A DNA stretch of 64,000 nucleotides from Mycobacteroides chelonae (GCF_016767715.1 NZ_CP050145.1:1116001-1180000); one strand, 5' to 3'. Numbered from the stretch's first letter, positions 7,403 to 17,607 are shown. Notes: generated by a model not told the origin, from the letters alone. A program made the numbers and translations.

Positions 7403-8010
7403 CGCACATCGCGGGGCCGGTACTGCAAGCTGATCCGCGGACCCACCGGCTTGGACGTCTTGGGGATCGCGTGTTCCCAGGTTCGTTGGCAGGTGCCGCC
7501 CATCACCAAAAGGTCGCCATGGCCCACATGGATGCGAATCGATTCGCCCCCGAGGCGTGGCCGCAACGCGAAAGTGCGTGTCGCGCCGATGCTTACGATC
7601 GCGACCATGGTGTCTTCGCGTAGCCCGCGCCCGATGGTGTCACCGTGCCAGGCGACGCTGTCGGTGCCGTCCCGGTACTGGCACAGGCCCACTGTGGTGA
7701 ATGGTTCGCCGAGCTCGGCGGTGTACTCGCTGTTCAGGCGGTCGCAGATCGCCTCCAGCACCGGATGCGGTGGCGGGCCCGCGGTCAGATCATGGAAGCT
7801 GACCAGCCGGGGGACGTCGAGGGTGCGGTCGTACATGCGGCGGCGCTCGGCGCGCCACGGTACCTGCGCCAACAGCTGACCCATGAGATTGTCGGCACGT
7901 CCAAGCCATTCATGGTGTACCTCAAGCCAAGCGCCGCCTGCCAACTCGCGGCGCGGGACCGGTGGGGCGCCGAACAGGGATGCCTGCACAGCGTGTGGAG
8001 AGGCTGTCAC
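7399..8010 (-). CDS. alkB: AlkB-type 2-oxoglutarate/Fe(II) dioxygenase
   Basis: 203 residues from GTG 8010 (VTASPHAVQASLFG); a TTG-started frame reaches 8049. The Fe(II) motif HxD is present in SVAWHGDTIG, the distal His in the IHVGHGDLLVMGG strand or in EHAIPKT, and the 2-oxoglutarate-binding Arg residues in PRISLQYRPR. The substrate-lid region LNSEYTAELGEPFTTVGLCQYRDG is typical of bacterial AlkB. The family repairs alkylated bases (1-methyladenine, 3-methylcytosine) in DNA or RNA by oxidative demethylation. It is divergent from arcA, 53 bases apart. Confidence 0.9.
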   Translation of the reverse strand: MTASPHAVQASLFGAPPVPRRELAGGAWLEVHHEWLGRADNLMGQLLAQVPWRAERRRMYDRTLDVPRLVSFHDLTAGPPPHPVLEAICDRLNSEYTAELGEPFTTVGLCQYRDGTDSVAWHGDTIGRGLREDTMVAIVSIGATRTFALRPRLGGESIRIHVGHGDLLVMGGTCQRTWEHAIPKTSKPVGPRISLQYRPRDVR

Positions 8011-8063
8011 ACCTTCATGGTATCGCACACATGTTCGATTGCGCGGCAAGCTAGCGTCTTCTC

Positions 8064-9278
8064 ATGACGGATGCGCCAGTGCTGGGTGCCAATTCAGAGG
8101 TGGGACGGCTGCGGGCGGTGGTGTTGCACCGGCCCGGTGACGAGCTCAAGCGGCTGACTCCGCGCAACAACGACCAGCTGCTGTTCGATGGTCTGCCCTG
8201 GGTGGCGCGCGCTCAGGAGGAGCACGATGCCTTCGCCGAGGTGCTGCGCTCGCGGGGTGTCGAGGTGCTGCTGCTCTCCGAACTATTGCGTGAGGCGCTG
8301 GCCAGTGGCGCTGCCAGGGTGCAGGGCATATCGGCGGCGGTGAACGCACGCAGGTTGGGTTATGCGCTTGCGCAGGATCTTTCGGAATACCTGCGGTCGC
8401 TGGACGCGGCCGATCTCGCCTACGTGTTGATGTGTGGGATGACGTTCGACGAACTACCGGTGGGCGGTAAGGTGGCGCAGCCGTCGTTGGTGCGCACCAT
8501 GCACCACGGATCGGATTTCGTCATCGAACCGCTGCCCAATCTGCTGTTCACGCGCGACTCGTCGTTCTGGATCGGGCGTAAGTTCGCGATCACCTCGCTG
8601 GCACTTCCGGCGCGCGTCCGCGAGACCTCGCTCACCGACCTGATCTATGCCCATCACCCGCGGTTCCTCGGGGTGCGGCGGGCCTATGAGTCGCATTCGG
8701 CTCCCGTCGAAGGCGGCGACGTGCTGCTGCTGGGGCCCGGGGTGGTGGCAGTCGGTGTGGGGGAGCGCACCACGCCCGCAGGTGCGGAAGCCCTGGCGCG
8801 CAGCCTGTTCGACGATGACCTGGCCCACACCGTGCTCGCGGTGCCCATCGCGCAGGAACGCGCGTCCATGCACCTGGACACCGTCTGCACGATGGTCGAC
8901 ACCGACGCCGTCGTGATGTATCCGGCGATTCAGGATTCGCTGTCGGCGTTCACCATTCGTCGTAACGATGGTGGGGTCAGCATTTCGGGTTCGGCACCGT
9001 TCGTGGAGGCGGCGGCCGACGCGATGGGCATCGGGAAGCTGCGTGTCATCGATACCGGTCTGGATCCGGTGACCGCCGAACGCGAGCAGTGGGATGACGG
9101 GAACAACACCCTGGCCTTGGCTCCCGGTGTAGTTGTCGCCTACGAGCGCAATGTGGAGACCAATGCGCGCCTGGAGGAATCGGGTGTGGAGGTGCTTGCC
9201 ATCTCGGCATCGGAGTTGGGCACGGGCCGGGGCGGACCCCGCTGCATGTCCTGTCCGATATCGCGCGATCTCCTCTAG
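8064..9278 (+). CDS. arcA: Arginine deiminase
   Basis: 404 residues, the usual length. The enzyme hydrolyses arginine to citrulline and ammonia in the cytosol. Conserved elements are the N-terminal [17 protein letters not shown], the [10 protein letters not shown] and EGGDVLLLG segments, the catalytic His in [10 protein letters not shown] and the catalytic Cys in the C-terminal [10 protein letters not shown]. No carbamate kinase or ornithine transcarbamylase gene is next to it, so it is a stand-alone arginine deiminase as in M. tuberculosis (Rv1001). Its stop converges with pmt, overlapping by 4 bases. Confidence 0.96.
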   Translation: MTDAPVLGANSEVGRLRAVVLHRPGDELKRLTPRNNDQLLFDGLPWVARAQEEHDAFAEVLRSRGVEVLLLSELLREALASGAARVQGISAAVNARRLGYALAQDLSEYLRSLDAADLAYVLMCGMTFDELPVGGKVAQPSLVRTMHHGSDFVIEPLPNLLFTRDSSFWIGRKFAITSLALPARVRETSLTDLIYAHHPRFLGVRRAYESHSAPVEGGDVLLLGPGVVAVGVGERTTPAGAEALARSLFDDDLAHTVLAVPIAQERASMHLDTVCTMVDTDAVVMYPAIQDSLSAFTIRRNDGGVSISGSAPFVEAAADAMGIGKLRVIDTGLDPVTAEREQWDDGNNTLALAPGVVVAYERNVETNARLEESGVEVLAISASELGTGRGGPRCMSCPISRDLL

Positions 9279-10828
9279 CGCCAGCTGGGCAGCCACATCT
9301 CCATGTTCCACATGAACGGTGAGATGGCGGCGCCGGTGAGGATCGGATACAGCCACGCGAAGTTGGTAACCACCACGGCCAGATAGAACGTGGCGATGAA
9401 CATTCGCAACGTTTTTCGTTCCGGATTGGCCACCGGCTTGCGCAGGAAATCGCCGATGATGAACGCGATCATCATCACCAGGAACGGCACCATGGGGGTG
9501 GCGTAGAAGAAGTACATCTGCCGGTCGATGTTGGCGAACCAGGGCAGCCATCCCGCGCAGTAGCCGACCAGTGCCGCCGCATAGCGCCAGTCGCGCCGGA
9601 CCACCGTCGCCCACGTGGCCCACAACAGCACCGGGACCGCCAGCCACCAGATGGCCGGGGTGCCGACCAACAGCACTGCGCGCACACACGAATTGGCGCC
9701 ACAGCCGGGAATGTTCTTGTCTTCGATGCCGTAGAGCAATGGTCGCAGCGACATCGGCCACGTCCACGGTTTGGATTCCCACGGATGATGATTGCCGTTG
9801 GCGTTGGTGAGCGTCGAATGGAATGTGTAGACGCTGTGCGTGTAGTACCACAGCGAGCGCAGGGCATCGGGTACCCAACTGCCGACACCGATCTGACGGC
9901 CCTCGGCATGCCGATTGATAGCCGTCTCGGAGGCGAACCACGACCAGTACGAGGCCATGTACACGAGGAACGGAATGACCACCAGCGCATATAGGGCCGG
10001 CCCCAGATCGCGTACCCCGGTGCCCGCCCAGGGACGCTGCACGCCGTAGGCGCGCCGTGCCGCGATATCGAAGGCGATGCACAGCACTCCGAAGAATGCG
10101 ATGAAGTACAGCCCTGACCACTTTGTGCCACAGGCCAATCCGAGCAGGATTCCGGCACCGAAACGCCACCACCGCACGCCCAGACGCGGCCCCCACGCGG
10201 TCTCGCCGATGCGCCCGTCGAGGTATGCGTTGTGCAGCCGCTCCCGCACCTGATCACGGTCGACGATCAGCGCGCCGAAGGCGGCCACCACAAACAGTGC
10301 CTGATACACGTCGAGCAATGCGGTGCGCGCGGTCACGAAGCTGACGCCGTCCGCGATCAGCAGCAGTCCCGCGATGGCGCCCATCAGGGTGGACCGGCCG
10401 ATCCGCCGGGCGATCCGGGCAACCAGCAGCACCAGGATGGTGCCCGAGAGTGCGGCGGCGAACCGCCAGCCGAATGCGTTGTATCCGAAGAGCCATTCGC
10501 CGAGGGCGATCATCTGTTTGCCGATGGGCGGATGCACCACCAGCCCATAGCCGGGATTGTCCTCGACGCCGTTGTTGGTGACCACCTGCCAGCCCTGTGG
10601 CACGTAGTGCTTCTCGTCGAAGACAGGGGTGCCGCGATCGGTGAGGGCGCCGAGATTGATGAATCGTGTGAGCGCCGCAATTGCCGTGATGACGGCGGTC
10701 ATCACCCAGCCCTGGAACCGGTCGGTGGGCCCGAAATCCGCAGGCGGTATCCGGGGCCCCGGGGACTCGGTGCCGTCCGAGCTCCGAGACGTCTCCCCCG
10801 TAGGCGGCAGGGTTGCGGGCACGGTCAC
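9275..10828 (-). CDS. pmt: Dolichyl/polyprenyl-phosphate-mannose protein mannosyltransferase
   Basis: 517 residues from GTG 10828. The frame extends to 10942 but would overlap the divergent rsmI start. It is a multi-spanning membrane glycosyltransferase of the PMT family (GT39). The first extracytoplasmic loop holds the catalytic [11 protein letters not shown] acidic pair and [35 protein letters not shown] segment and a C-terminal DUF-type four-helix domain with [17 protein letters not shown] follow. It transfers mannose from polyprenyl-phosphate-mannose to Ser/Thr of secreted proteins during Sec export. Lipoproteins and RpfB-like exported proteins in mycobacteria are typical targets. Confidence 0.95.
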   Translation of the reverse strand: MTVPATLPPTGETSRSSDGTESPGPRIPPADFGPTDRFQGWVMTAVITAIAALTRFINLGALTDRGTPVFDEKHYVPQGWQVVTNNGVEDNPGYGLVVHPPIGKQMIALGEWLFGYNAFGWRFAAALSGTILVLLVARIARRIGRSTLMGAIAGLLLIADGVSFVTARTALLDVYQALFVVAAFGALIVDRDQVRERLHNAYLDGRIGETAWGPRLGVRWWRFGAGILLGLACGTKWSGLYFIAFFGVLCIAFDIAARRAYGVQRPWAGTGVRDLGPALYALVVIPFLVYMASYWSWFASETAINRHAEGRQIGVGSWVPDALRSLWYYTHSVYTFHSTLTNANGNHHPWESKPWTWPMSLRPLLYGIEDKNIPGCGANSCVRAVLLVGTPAIWWLAVPVLLWATWATVVRRDWRYAAALVGYCAGWLPWFANIDRQMYFFYATPMVPFLVMMIAFIIGDFLRKPVANPERKTLRMFIATFYLAVVVTNFAWLYPILTGAAISPFMWNMEMWLPSWR

Positions 10829-10911
10829 ACGCTCGATCGTAAGGGAGGGCCCGGCCCGGGCCTGTTGGTGCGGCGGGCTGGAGCGAGAGCGACGAGGGGA
10901 TTTAGTCTTGC

Positions 10912-11748
10912 GTGATGGGGAACTTGCTGCTGGCGGCGACACCGCTGGGGGAGCCCGGGGATGCCTCGCCCCGATTGCGTGAGGCGCTGGCCAAGACCGC
11001 GGTGGTGGCCGCCGAGGACACTCGTCGGGTCCGGGCGCTCGCCAAATCGCTGGATGTGCAGATCAGCGGCCAGATCATCAGTTTCTACGACCAGAACGAA
11101 GCCAGCCGCATCGAGCCGCTGCTGGCCGATCTGGAGGCCGGGTACGACGTGCTGGTGGTCACCGACGCGGGGATGCCCTCGATCAGCGATCCGGGGTATC
11201 GCTTGGTCGCCGCATGCGTGAAACAGGGGATACCGATCAAATGCCTACCCGGGCCGTCGGCGGTGACGACGGCATTGGCCGTTTCGGGGCTCCCGGTCGA
11301 CCGTTTCTGTTTCGAGGGGTTCGCGCCGCGCAAGCAGGGGGCGCGGCGGCGTTGGCTTGCCGAGCTTTCGGCGGAGCCCCGCACCTGTGTGTTCTTCGAG
11401 TCGCCGCGCAGGCTGGCCGAGACTCTGTCCGATGCGGTGGAGGTGCTGGGCCCCGAACGCCGTGCGGCGGTATGTCGCGAGCTGACCAAGACCCATGAAG
11501 AAGTGTTGCGGGGCACCCTGCGTGAGTTGGCCGTCTGGGCCGAGGGCGAGGTGCTGGGGGAGATCACGGTGGTGCTCGACGGTGGTCGCCCCGCCGTCCC
11601 CGAAATCGACACCCTGGTGACCAGGGTGGAGGAGCTGATGGACGACGGCATGGGGTTGCGTGAGTCGTGCGCGATGGCCATCGGGGAGTCCGGCGCGACG
11701 CTGTCCAGGCGCGACCTTTACGACGCGGTGGTCAAAGCGCGGGCTTGA
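10912..11748 (+). CDS. rsmI: 16S rRNA (cytidine1402-2'-O)-methyltransferase
   Basis: 278 residues from GTG 10912; ATG 10915 is equally possible. The SAM-binding tetrapyrrole-methylase fold is visible: LLLAATPLGEPGDASPR, AAEDTRRVRALA, VTDAGMPSISDPGYRLV and LPGPSAVTTALAVSGL. The family-specific FCFEGFAPRK and FFESPRRLAETL motifs are also present. It methylates the ribose of C1402 in the decoding centre. Its last 17 bases overlap the 3' end of pabB on the other strand. Confidence 0.95.
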   Translation: MMGNLLLAATPLGEPGDASPRLREALAKTAVVAAEDTRRVRALAKSLDVQISGQIISFYDQNEASRIEPLLADLEAGYDVLVVTDAGMPSISDPGYRLVAACVKQGIPIKCLPGPSAVTTALAVSGLPVDRFCFEGFAPRKQGARRRWLAELSAEPRTCVFFESPRRLAETLSDAVEVLGPERRAAVCRELTKTHEEVLRGTLRELAVWAEGEVLGEITVVLDGGRPAVPEIDTLVTRVEELMDDGMGLRESCAMAIGESGATLSRRDLYDAVVKARA

Positions 11749-12997
11749 GCCCGGGTGTGAGCAATGCGGTCGCGGTGAGCTCGACCGTGGCGGCGGCCTT
11801 GTGCAGACACTCCTGCCATTCGGCTTCGATATCGGAGTCTGCGGTGATACCGCCCCCGACGCCGAGTACGGCGGATCCGTCGGGTGCGATTTCCACGGTG
11901 CGAATCGCGACGTTGAGTTCCAGGCCGGCCACCGGCGACAGCATGCCGACGGTGCCGCAGTACACCCCGCGGTTATCCGATTCCCATTGGCGCAGTAGTT
12001 GGCGGGCACGGGTTTTCGGTGTTCCGGTCACCGAGGCGGGCGGGAATGCGGCCGCCAGCAGATCTGCTGCAGTGGCCTCCGTAGGTATCTGCGCGGCGAC
12101 GGTGGACACCAGATGCCACACACCGGGTGCCGGGTGGACGGCGAGAAGTTCGGGAACGGTGACAGTGCCGGTGATCGCGATGCGCCCGAGGTCATTGCGA
12201 ACCAAGTCGGTGATCATGATGTTCTCGGCGACGTCCTTCACCGAGTTCAATAACGCGGCGGGGTCCTCGGTCGCCGCGAGGGTGCCCTTGATAGGGCTGG
12301 AACGCACATCAGATCCTTTGCGTTGCAAGAACAATTCGGGTGACAGCGCGGCCACGGCACCCCAGGCGCCCGACACGAAGGCGGCTCGGGCCGGCGCGGT
12401 CTGGGTGATCGCATCGGCGAAGAAGTCCACCGGATCTCCCGTCAATGCCCCGCGGAATTGCGTACACACGCAGGCCTGGTACACCTCCCCGGCTGCGATG
12501 GCCTCCAGGCAGCGGCCGACGGCGGTGCGATGGCGCTCGCGATCGGGAGCCGTCCACTCGATGGACCACACCTCGGGATCGCGGGGATGGGTGAGCCCCT
12601 GGACTATCCACGCAGGGCATTCTTCGTCGAGAAGGCTTTCATACCACCAGCATTCGTCATTATCCAGGCGCAATACCGCATCACTCCAGCCTCCGGCCGA
12701 AGCGGGGAGCCGTGGGGCCCGGGCGTCTGCGGTCAGGTCCGGATATGCCCGATAGCCGATCCAACCGCCTCCCACCGCGCCCGGCGGAGCGGTGTTCACA
12801 TGAGAAGTATTGCCACTGAACGCCTGTCGCGGCAGCACTGCACGGGCGGCGAGGGACGGGGCGATGATCGCCCGTGAGTCGAACCAGCATCCGGTCAATG
12901 CGGCAGGTGCCGGGCGTCCCGTCTCGCGCGCGGCGACGGCAAGGGATCGCAGCACGGCTGGCGGTGCGCCGAGATCGCCGAGCTGCTGGACGCGCAT
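11732..12997 (-). CDS. pabB: Aminodeoxychorismate synthase component I
   Basis: 421 residues. The C-terminal chorismate-binding domain is clear: AGEVYQACVCTQF, SPELFLQRKG, the SSPIKGT loop, NIMITDLVRNDLGRI and the FPPASVTGTPKTRA and GGGITADSD segments. It converts chorismate plus ammonia to 4-amino-4-deoxychorismate for folate synthesis. No glutamine amidotransferase domain is fused, so a separate PabA-type partner is needed. Order and orientation match Rv1005c of M. tuberculosis. The 3' end overlaps rsmI by 17 bases. Confidence 0.93.
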   Translation of the reverse strand: MRVQQLGDLGAPPAVLRSLAVAARETGRPAPAALTGCWFDSRAIIAPSLAARAVLPRQAFSGNTSHVNTAPPGAVGGGWIGYRAYPDLTADARAPRLPASAGGWSDAVLRLDNDECWWYESLLDEECPAWIVQGLTHPRDPEVWSIEWTAPDRERHRTAVGRCLEAIAAGEVYQACVCTQFRGALTGDPVDFFADAITQTAPARAAFVSGAWGAVAALSPELFLQRKGSDVRSSPIKGTLAATEDPAALLNSVKDVAENIMITDLVRNDLGRIAITGTVTVPELLAVHPAPGVWHLVSTVAAQIPTEATAADLLAAAFPPASVTGTPKTRARQLLRQWESDNRGVYCGTVGMLSPVAGLELNVAIRTVEIAPDGSAVLGVGGGITADSDIEAEWQECLHKAAATVELTATALLTPGLKPAL

Positions 12998-13001
12998 GGG
13001 T

Positions 13002-13841
13002 CTAGTTTCGCAGACCCTTCACCAGGATCGCGCGGGTGTACAGCAGTGAGAAGCCCTGACGCTGGGTGTTCTGCTGAGATTTCGATCCGGGCTGCGTGGT
13101 GACCACGGCCAGATCCGCAGCGGCACTTGCGGCTTCATGAAGCCGGGTGGTCAGCAGTGCTGACTGGATACCGCGCCGGCGATGTGGCGCGGCGGTCGCC
13201 GCGCCGTTGAGCTGGGCCACCCCGTCGAGGATGCGCATGCTTGCGCCGCCCGCCGCAACGCCTTGCCGCAGGGCGATGTAGCGCCGCACACCCTCCGTCG
13301 TCGACAGTGCATCGATCGCACGGGAGAGCACCTCGCGGGGAAACGATTCGTGGGAGGGCACGCCCTGGTCATCGGGGACCGCGAACCCCTCGACGATGAC
13401 GTCGAGCCAGCTGGCCAGCTCATCGACCCCGCTGTGGCGCACCGTGATGTCATCCGGGAGCACCGGCGCGGGGATATCGCGCAGCGTCAGGCCCAGCACG
13501 TCCTCGAACGACACCAGCAGGTAACCGCGCCGGGTCAGCAGCTCGCCGATCGCCGGATCGGCCAGGCTCGAGACCTCGGCCTGCACCGGGGTGTCGCGGT
13601 CGGCGAACATCTGCTCGACGGCCTCAAGCTCGGATGCGGTGGGCACGCCACCCCACCCGAGTCCGGCGATTTTGTTCATCGGTGAATCGGGTCCGGCATA
13701 GGACGCGACGCCCCCGGCCAGCGGTATCACGACACCGTCGTCACATCGCGCGGTTCCCGCGGCAATCGTGTCGGCTTCGGCGCGCTCAATGCGCGCGGCG
13801 GTATCGATGTCACAGAACACGCCGGTGATTGTGTCTGACAA
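13002..13841 (-). CDS. GNAT-family N-acetyltransferase
   Basis: 279 residues from TTG 13841 (LSDTITGVFCDI). A longer frame to 14153 would overlap the sigma-factor gene. It is a two-domain protein. The N-terminal half is GNAT-like without a clear CoA site (AGLGWGGVPTASELEAVEQMFADR). The C-terminal half has the acetyl-CoA motif AAPHRRRGIQSALLTTRLHEAA, the hydrophobic VVTTQPGSKSQQNTQRQGFSLLYTR and a final strand. The substrate is unknown. It starts 20 bases after the sigma-factor stop, so the oxidoreductase, sigma and acetyltransferase genes may form one unit. Confidence 0.85.
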   Translation of the reverse strand: MSDTITGVFCDIDTAARIERAEADTIAAGTARCDDGVVIPLAGGVASYAGPDSPMNKIAGLGWGGVPTASELEAVEQMFADRDTPVQAEVSSLADPAIGELLTRRGYLLVSFEDVLGLTLRDIPAPVLPDDITVRHSGVDELASWLDVIVEGFAVPDDQGVPSHESFPREVLSRAIDALSTTEGVRRYIALRQGVAAGGASMRILDGVAQLNGAATAAPHRRRGIQSALLTTRLHEAASAAADLAVVTTQPGSKSQQNTQRQGFSLLYTRAILVKGLRN

Positions 13842-13861
13842 CCCGCCGGGGCCGCCACCGG

Positions 13862-14767
13862 TTATCTGCTGATGTGGCGCGCTGTTTCGGCGGTGGCCAG
13901 CTTGTCGGGATTGCGGATCGCGAAAACGTGCGCCACCTTGCCGTCCGTGATCGATACCGCCAGCACGGCGTCGAGGCGGCCTTCGCTGTAGATCAGCAGC
14001 GCGGGCGTGCTGTTGTACGTGCTCAGTTCCATGCGCACGTCGGGGAATGACGCGGCCGCCCGCGAAAGCCCGATGGCGACGCGCGCCACTCTGTCGGCCC
14101 CGTACACCGGCCGCCGCGCGGCACTGACCTTCCCGCCGCCGTCCGATGTCCACACCGCGTCGGGGGCGAGTATTTCCACCAGTGCGTCGACATCGCCGCC
14201 CGCGGCGGCCAGCAGGAACTTGGTGGTCAGTTCCTCGGTCTGCTGATCAGTAGGGGTGAACCGGCGCCGGCGCGACTGCACATGCTCGCGGGCGCGGTGC
14301 GCCATCTGGCGTACCGCGGACTCCGATTTGCATACCGTGGAGGCGATTTCGGCGTAGTCGAAGCCGAAGACCTCCCGCATGACAAACACGGCACGCTCAT
14401 CCGGCGCCAGCGTTTCCAGCACCACCAGCATGGCCATGGACACCGACTCGGCCAGAACCACGTCGGTCGAGGCGTCGTGGGTGCTGCCGTCGAAGGTCAC
14501 CCGCACCGGCTCCGGCAGCCATGGTCCCACGTACTCCTCGCGCCGACGGCTGTTGGCCCGCAAGGTGTTCAGTGATTGGCGGCTGACGATCTGTGCCAGA
14601 TAGGCCTTGGTGTCGGTGACCGTGTTCAGGTCCACCTGCGCCCACCGGAGATAGCTCTCCTGCAGTACGTCGTCGGCTTCCGTTGCGGAACCCAGCATTT
14701 CGTACGCGATGGTGAACAGCAGCGGGCGCAGGTGGGTGAACAGCTCGGCATGGGCGGAGTCGGACAC
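13862..14767 (-). CDS. ECF41-type RNA polymerase sigma factor with SnoaL-like C-terminal domain
   Basis: 301 residues from GTG 14767, two bases after the oxidoreductase stop. The long frame to 15253 is the shadow of that gene. Region 2 is FTIAYEMLGSATEADDVLQESYLRW, region 4 is LAPDERAVFVMREVFGFDYAEIAS with the helix SESAVRQMAHRAREHV. A C-terminal domain of about 110 residues with an NTF2/SnoaL fold follows (FLLAAAGGDVDALVEILAPDAVWTSDGGGK and a final IRNPDKLATA). This is the ECF41 (SigJ-like) architecture, where the C-terminal domain replaces a classical anti-sigma factor. The adjoining FAD oxidoreductase is the usual ECF41 target. Confidence 0.92.
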   Translation of the reverse strand: MSDSAHAELFTHLRPLLFTIAYEMLGSATEADDVLQESYLRWAQVDLNTVTDTKAYLAQIVSRQSLNTLRANSRRREEYVGPWLPEPVRVTFDGSTHDASTDVVLAESVSMAMLVVLETLAPDERAVFVMREVFGFDYAEIASTVCKSESAVRQMAHRAREHVQSRRRRFTPTDQQTEELTTKFLLAAAGGDVDALVEILAPDAVWTSDGGGKVSAARRPVYGADRVARVAIGLSRAAASFPDVRMELSTYNSTPALLIYSEGRLDAVLAVSITDGKVAHVFAIRNPDKLATAETARHISR

Positions 14768-14769
14768 CG

Positions 14770-15927
14770 CTAGGCCTGCACCTTGAGGGCCTCGGCGCGC
14801 TTGCCGCCCTGGGGCCAGAAGTACCACGTGGGGTGTTTTGCGGCAGTTGCCAGGATGGAAAGCGTTCCGTTGCACACCATTTCCTTGATGGCGGCGCCTG
14901 CGCGCCCGCCCACATACAGCTTGCGGGGGGTGTCGTCGGTGTGGCCCAACTGGATGACGGCAGCGTTGCGCCCGATGCTGACATTCTGTCCGGTGAAGAT
15001 TTGGCTCCGTGCCTCCGGCTGCAGACCATCGACCAGCGCCAACACCGTCTTGACGGCGCGGGCAGCCAGTGGTCCGGCGGCCTGGCAGCTCATCCGAAGC
15101 GGCACACCTGAGGGGCTGGCGGCGTCCCCGGCCGCGATGACGCGCGGGTTGTCCACGCTGACCAGTGCCTCGTCGGTGAGCAGCCTGCCCAGGGCATCTG
15201 TGCTCAGGCCGCTGTCGGAGGCCAGCTGTGGCACCCCGAATCCCGCGGTCCACACCGTGAGCGCGGTCGGCAGCACGCGTCCGTCGGACAGCGTCACCGA
15301 ATCCTCGTCCACCCGCACCACCGTGGCGGGCACCAGCACCTCGACGCCCAGCTTGTCCAGTCGCTTGGCGGCCGCGCGGCGGGCCGGATCGCCGAGGGAC
15401 GGCAACAGTTGTGTGCCGCAGATCAGCGTCACGCGGCGACCGACCTCGGCCAGTTCTCCGGCCAGCTCGACGCCGGTCAGCCCCGCGCCGACGACCACGA
15501 TCGGCGCGTCCGACGCCAGCCTCTCGTACCGGGCCCGTACCTGCTGGGCGTGTTCGAACTCGTTGATGGACAACGCATGTTCTGCCACACCGGGGATGTC
15601 GGGGGTTGTGGTGGTACTTCCGACGGCGTAGACGAGGTAGTCGTACGGCAGCACCGTGCCGGAGGCGAGCTCCAGCTTCTGGGCACCGGCGTCGATATGG
15701 GTGACCTTGTCGACCACGAGGCGGATGGCCGGGTTGAGCAGGGTGGCGTAGTCGGCGGTCGCGGTGCTGCTTCCGGCGACCAGCTGATGCAGCCGGATTC
15801 GTTCGACGAAGTGCGGTCGGGGGTTGACGAGGGTCACGGTCAGGTTCTTGTTGGCGAGCAATTGGTTGGCCGCCAGGGTTCCCGCGTAGCCTCCGCCGAT
15901 CACGATCACTCGGGTGTTCTCGGTCAT
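14770..15927 (-). CDS. NAD(P)/FAD-dependent oxidoreductase (NDH-2-like)
   Basis: 385 residues from ATG 15927. The FAD-binding Rossmann motif is VIVIGGGYAGTLAA at residues 7-20, the second dinucleotide-binding motif is VVVGAGLTGVELAGELAEVG near residue 145, and the C-terminal FAD site is VIAAGDAAS. Similar to type II NADH dehydrogenases and ferredoxin-type reductases, but without an obvious membrane anchor. The electron acceptor is unknown. It is coupled to the ECF41 sigma gene, and the promoter upstream fits that sigma group, so the pair is likely autoregulated. Confidence 0.88.
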   Translation of the reverse strand: MTENTRVIVIGGGYAGTLAANQLLANKNLTVTLVNPRPHFVERIRLHQLVAGSSTATADYATLLNPAIRLVVDKVTHIDAGAQKLELASGTVLPYDYLVYAVGSTTTTPDIPGVAEHALSINEFEHAQQVRARYERLASDAPIVVVGAGLTGVELAGELAEVGRRVTLICGTQLLPSLGDPARRAAAKRLDKLGVEVLVPATVVRVDEDSVTLSDGRVLPTALTVWTAGFGVPQLASDSGLSTDALGRLLTDEALVSVDNPRVIAAGDAASPSGVPLRMSCQAAGPLAARAVKTVLALVDGLQPEARSQIFTGQNVSIGRNAAVIQLGHTDDTPRKLYVGGRAGAAIKEMVCNGTLSILATAAKHPTWYFWPQGGKRAEALKVQA

Positions 15928-15962
15928 TTCGGTGACTTCCTTTCAGTCGCTGATGCCCTTAA

Positions 15963-15989
15963 GACACCGGCGCGACGAAATCTGTGACA
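15963..15989 (-). promoter_or_regulatory. Candidate ECF41-type promoter
   Basis: Reading the minus strand, TGTCACA (15983-15989) is followed after 16 bases by TGTC (15963-15966), with the start codon 36 bases further on. The ECF41 target promoter described for this sigma group has a TGTCACA -35 and a CGTC -10 with about 16 bases between; only one base of the -10 differs here. Confidence 0.7.
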
Positions 15990-16016
15990 GACCGTGACCG
16001 GGATCACTTTCGCGAC

Positions 16017-17576
16017 CTACTTGGGCACCTGATACTTCGGGAACACACCGGTCGGTGCGGGCAGGCTCACACCGGGCTTGAGCCGCGTCCCGATCGCGGA
16101 GAAGTCCCGCTGATCTTCGGACTGGCCCAACAGATCCAGCAGTTTGGCCGCGGACTCGGGCATCACCGGCTGCACCAGTAGCGCGACGATCCGCACCACC
16201 TCCAACGTGGTGTACAGCACGGTGCCGAACCGCAGCTGATCCTCGGCGCTGTCACTTTTGCCCAGCACCCAGGGCTCCTGCGCCGAGAAGTACCGGTTGC
16301 TCGCGCCCAGCACCTGCCAGATCGCCTCCAGCGCGAGATGCATCGCCGGCACCTCGAAATGGGTGCGGGCTTGTTCCAGCAGGCTGTCCGCGGCGCTGAG
16401 TAGTTCCAGATCCTCGGGTGCGAAGTCGCCCGGTTCGGGCACGATGCCGTCGAGATTCTTGGCGACCATGGACAGCGATCGCTGTGCCAGGTTGCCCAGT
16501 TCGTTGGCCAGGTCGGCGTTGACCCGCCCGATCAGGCCGTCCTCGGTGTAGCTGCCGTCCTGGCCGAAGGGAACCTCGCGCAGTAGGAAGTAGCGCACCT
16601 GGTCCAGCCCGAAGGTGTCGATGAGGTTGATCGGGTCGACCACATTGCCGATCGACTTACTCATCTTCTCGCCCTTGTTGGTCAGGAAGCCGTGCGCGAA
16701 AACCCGCTTGGGCAGTTCGATTCCGGCCGACATCAGAAATGCCGGCCAGTACACGGTGTGGAACCGGCTGATGTCCTTGCCGATCATGTGCAGATCGGCG
16801 GGCCAGTACCGCGTGAACGAGTCCGACGAGGTGTCGGGGAAGCCCACTCCCGTCAGATAGTTGGTGAGGGCGTCCACCCACACGTACATGACGTGTTCGG
16901 GGTGGTCGGGCACCGGCACACCCCAGTCGAACGTGGTGCGGGAGATGGACAGATCGCGCAGACCACCGGAGACGAAGCTGACGATCTCGTTGCGCCGCAC
17001 TGCCGGGCCGATGAACTCCGGATGGGCCTCGTAATGCGCCAGCAGTTTGTCCTGGTAGTTCGACAGCCTGAAGAAGTAGGAATGTTCCTCGGTCCAGTCG
17101 ACCGGGGTTCCCGTCGCGGTGGCTGTGCGGGTGCCGTCGGGGGCCACGGTGGTTTCGGCGTCGGTGTAATACGCCTCGTCACGCACCGAGTACCAGCCCG
17201 AGTAGGTGTCCAGATAGATGTCGCCGTTGTCGGCCATCCGGCGCCAGATCGCCTTCGACGCCTCGTAGTGATCGGGGTCGGTGGTTCGGATGAACCGATC
17301 GAAGGAGATGTTGAGCTTGCGCTGCAACGCCTCGAACACGTCGGAGTTGCGCCGGGCCAGTTCCGCCGTCGGGATTCCGGCTGCCGCGGCCGTCTGCGCC
17401 ACCTTCAAGCCGTGTTCGTCCGTACCGGTGAGGTAACGCACGTCGAAGCCGTCCAGCCGCTTGAAGCGGGCGACCGAGTCGGTCGCGACGTACTCGTACG
17501 CATGGCCGATGTGCGGCTCACCGTTGGGGTACGCGATGGCGGTGGTGATGTAGAACGGATCCAATGATTCAGGCAT
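16017..17576 (-). CDS. metG: Methionyl-tRNA synthetase
   Basis: 519 residues from ATG 17576; the frame upstream to 17933 is antisense to tatD. It is a class I synthetase with the HIGH signature in [12 protein letters not shown] near residue 20 and the KMSKS loop in [13 protein letters not shown] near residue 300. The connective-peptide insert between them lacks the zinc-knuckle cysteines. The C-terminal anticodon-binding helices end without an EMAP-type tRNA-binding domain, as in the short actinobacterial MetG. It charges initiator and elongator tRNA-Met. It is divergent from tatD with 31 bases between starts. Confidence 0.96.
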   Translation of the reverse strand: MPESLDPFYITTAIAYPNGEPHIGHAYEYVATDSVARFKRLDGFDVRYLTGTDEHGLKVAQTAAAAGIPTAELARRNSDVFEALQRKLNISFDRFIRTTDPDHYEASKAIWRRMADNGDIYLDTYSGWYSVRDEAYYTDAETTVAPDGTRTATATGTPVDWTEEHSYFFRLSNYQDKLLAHYEAHPEFIGPAVRRNEIVSFVSGGLRDLSISRTTFDWGVPVPDHPEHVMYVWVDALTNYLTGVGFPDTSSDSFTRYWPADLHMIGKDISRFHTVYWPAFLMSAGIELPKRVFAHGFLTNKGEKMSKSIGNVVDPINLIDTFGLDQVRYFLLREVPFGQDGSYTEDGLIGRVNADLANELGNLAQRSLSMVAKNLDGIVPEPGDFAPEDLELLSAADSLLEQARTHFEVPAMHLALEAIWQVLGASNRYFSAQEPWVLGKSDSAEDQLRFGTVLYTTLEVVRIVALLVQPVMPESAAKLLDLLGQSEDQRDFSAIGTRLKPGVSLPAPTGVFPKYQVPK

Positions 17577-17607
17577 GGTCTGAGCAACTTTATAGACTGG
17601 TGTTCTG

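Noticed and set aside
8454..10196. 580-residue minus-strand frame opposite arcA and overlapping pmt
   Set aside because: Shadow frame: the composition is His/Arg-rich without domains, while arcA and pmt have full family motifs.
14768..15253. N-terminal extension of the sigma factor
   Set aside because: It is the shifted frame of the oxidoreductase gene; the sigma domain begins at GTG 14767.
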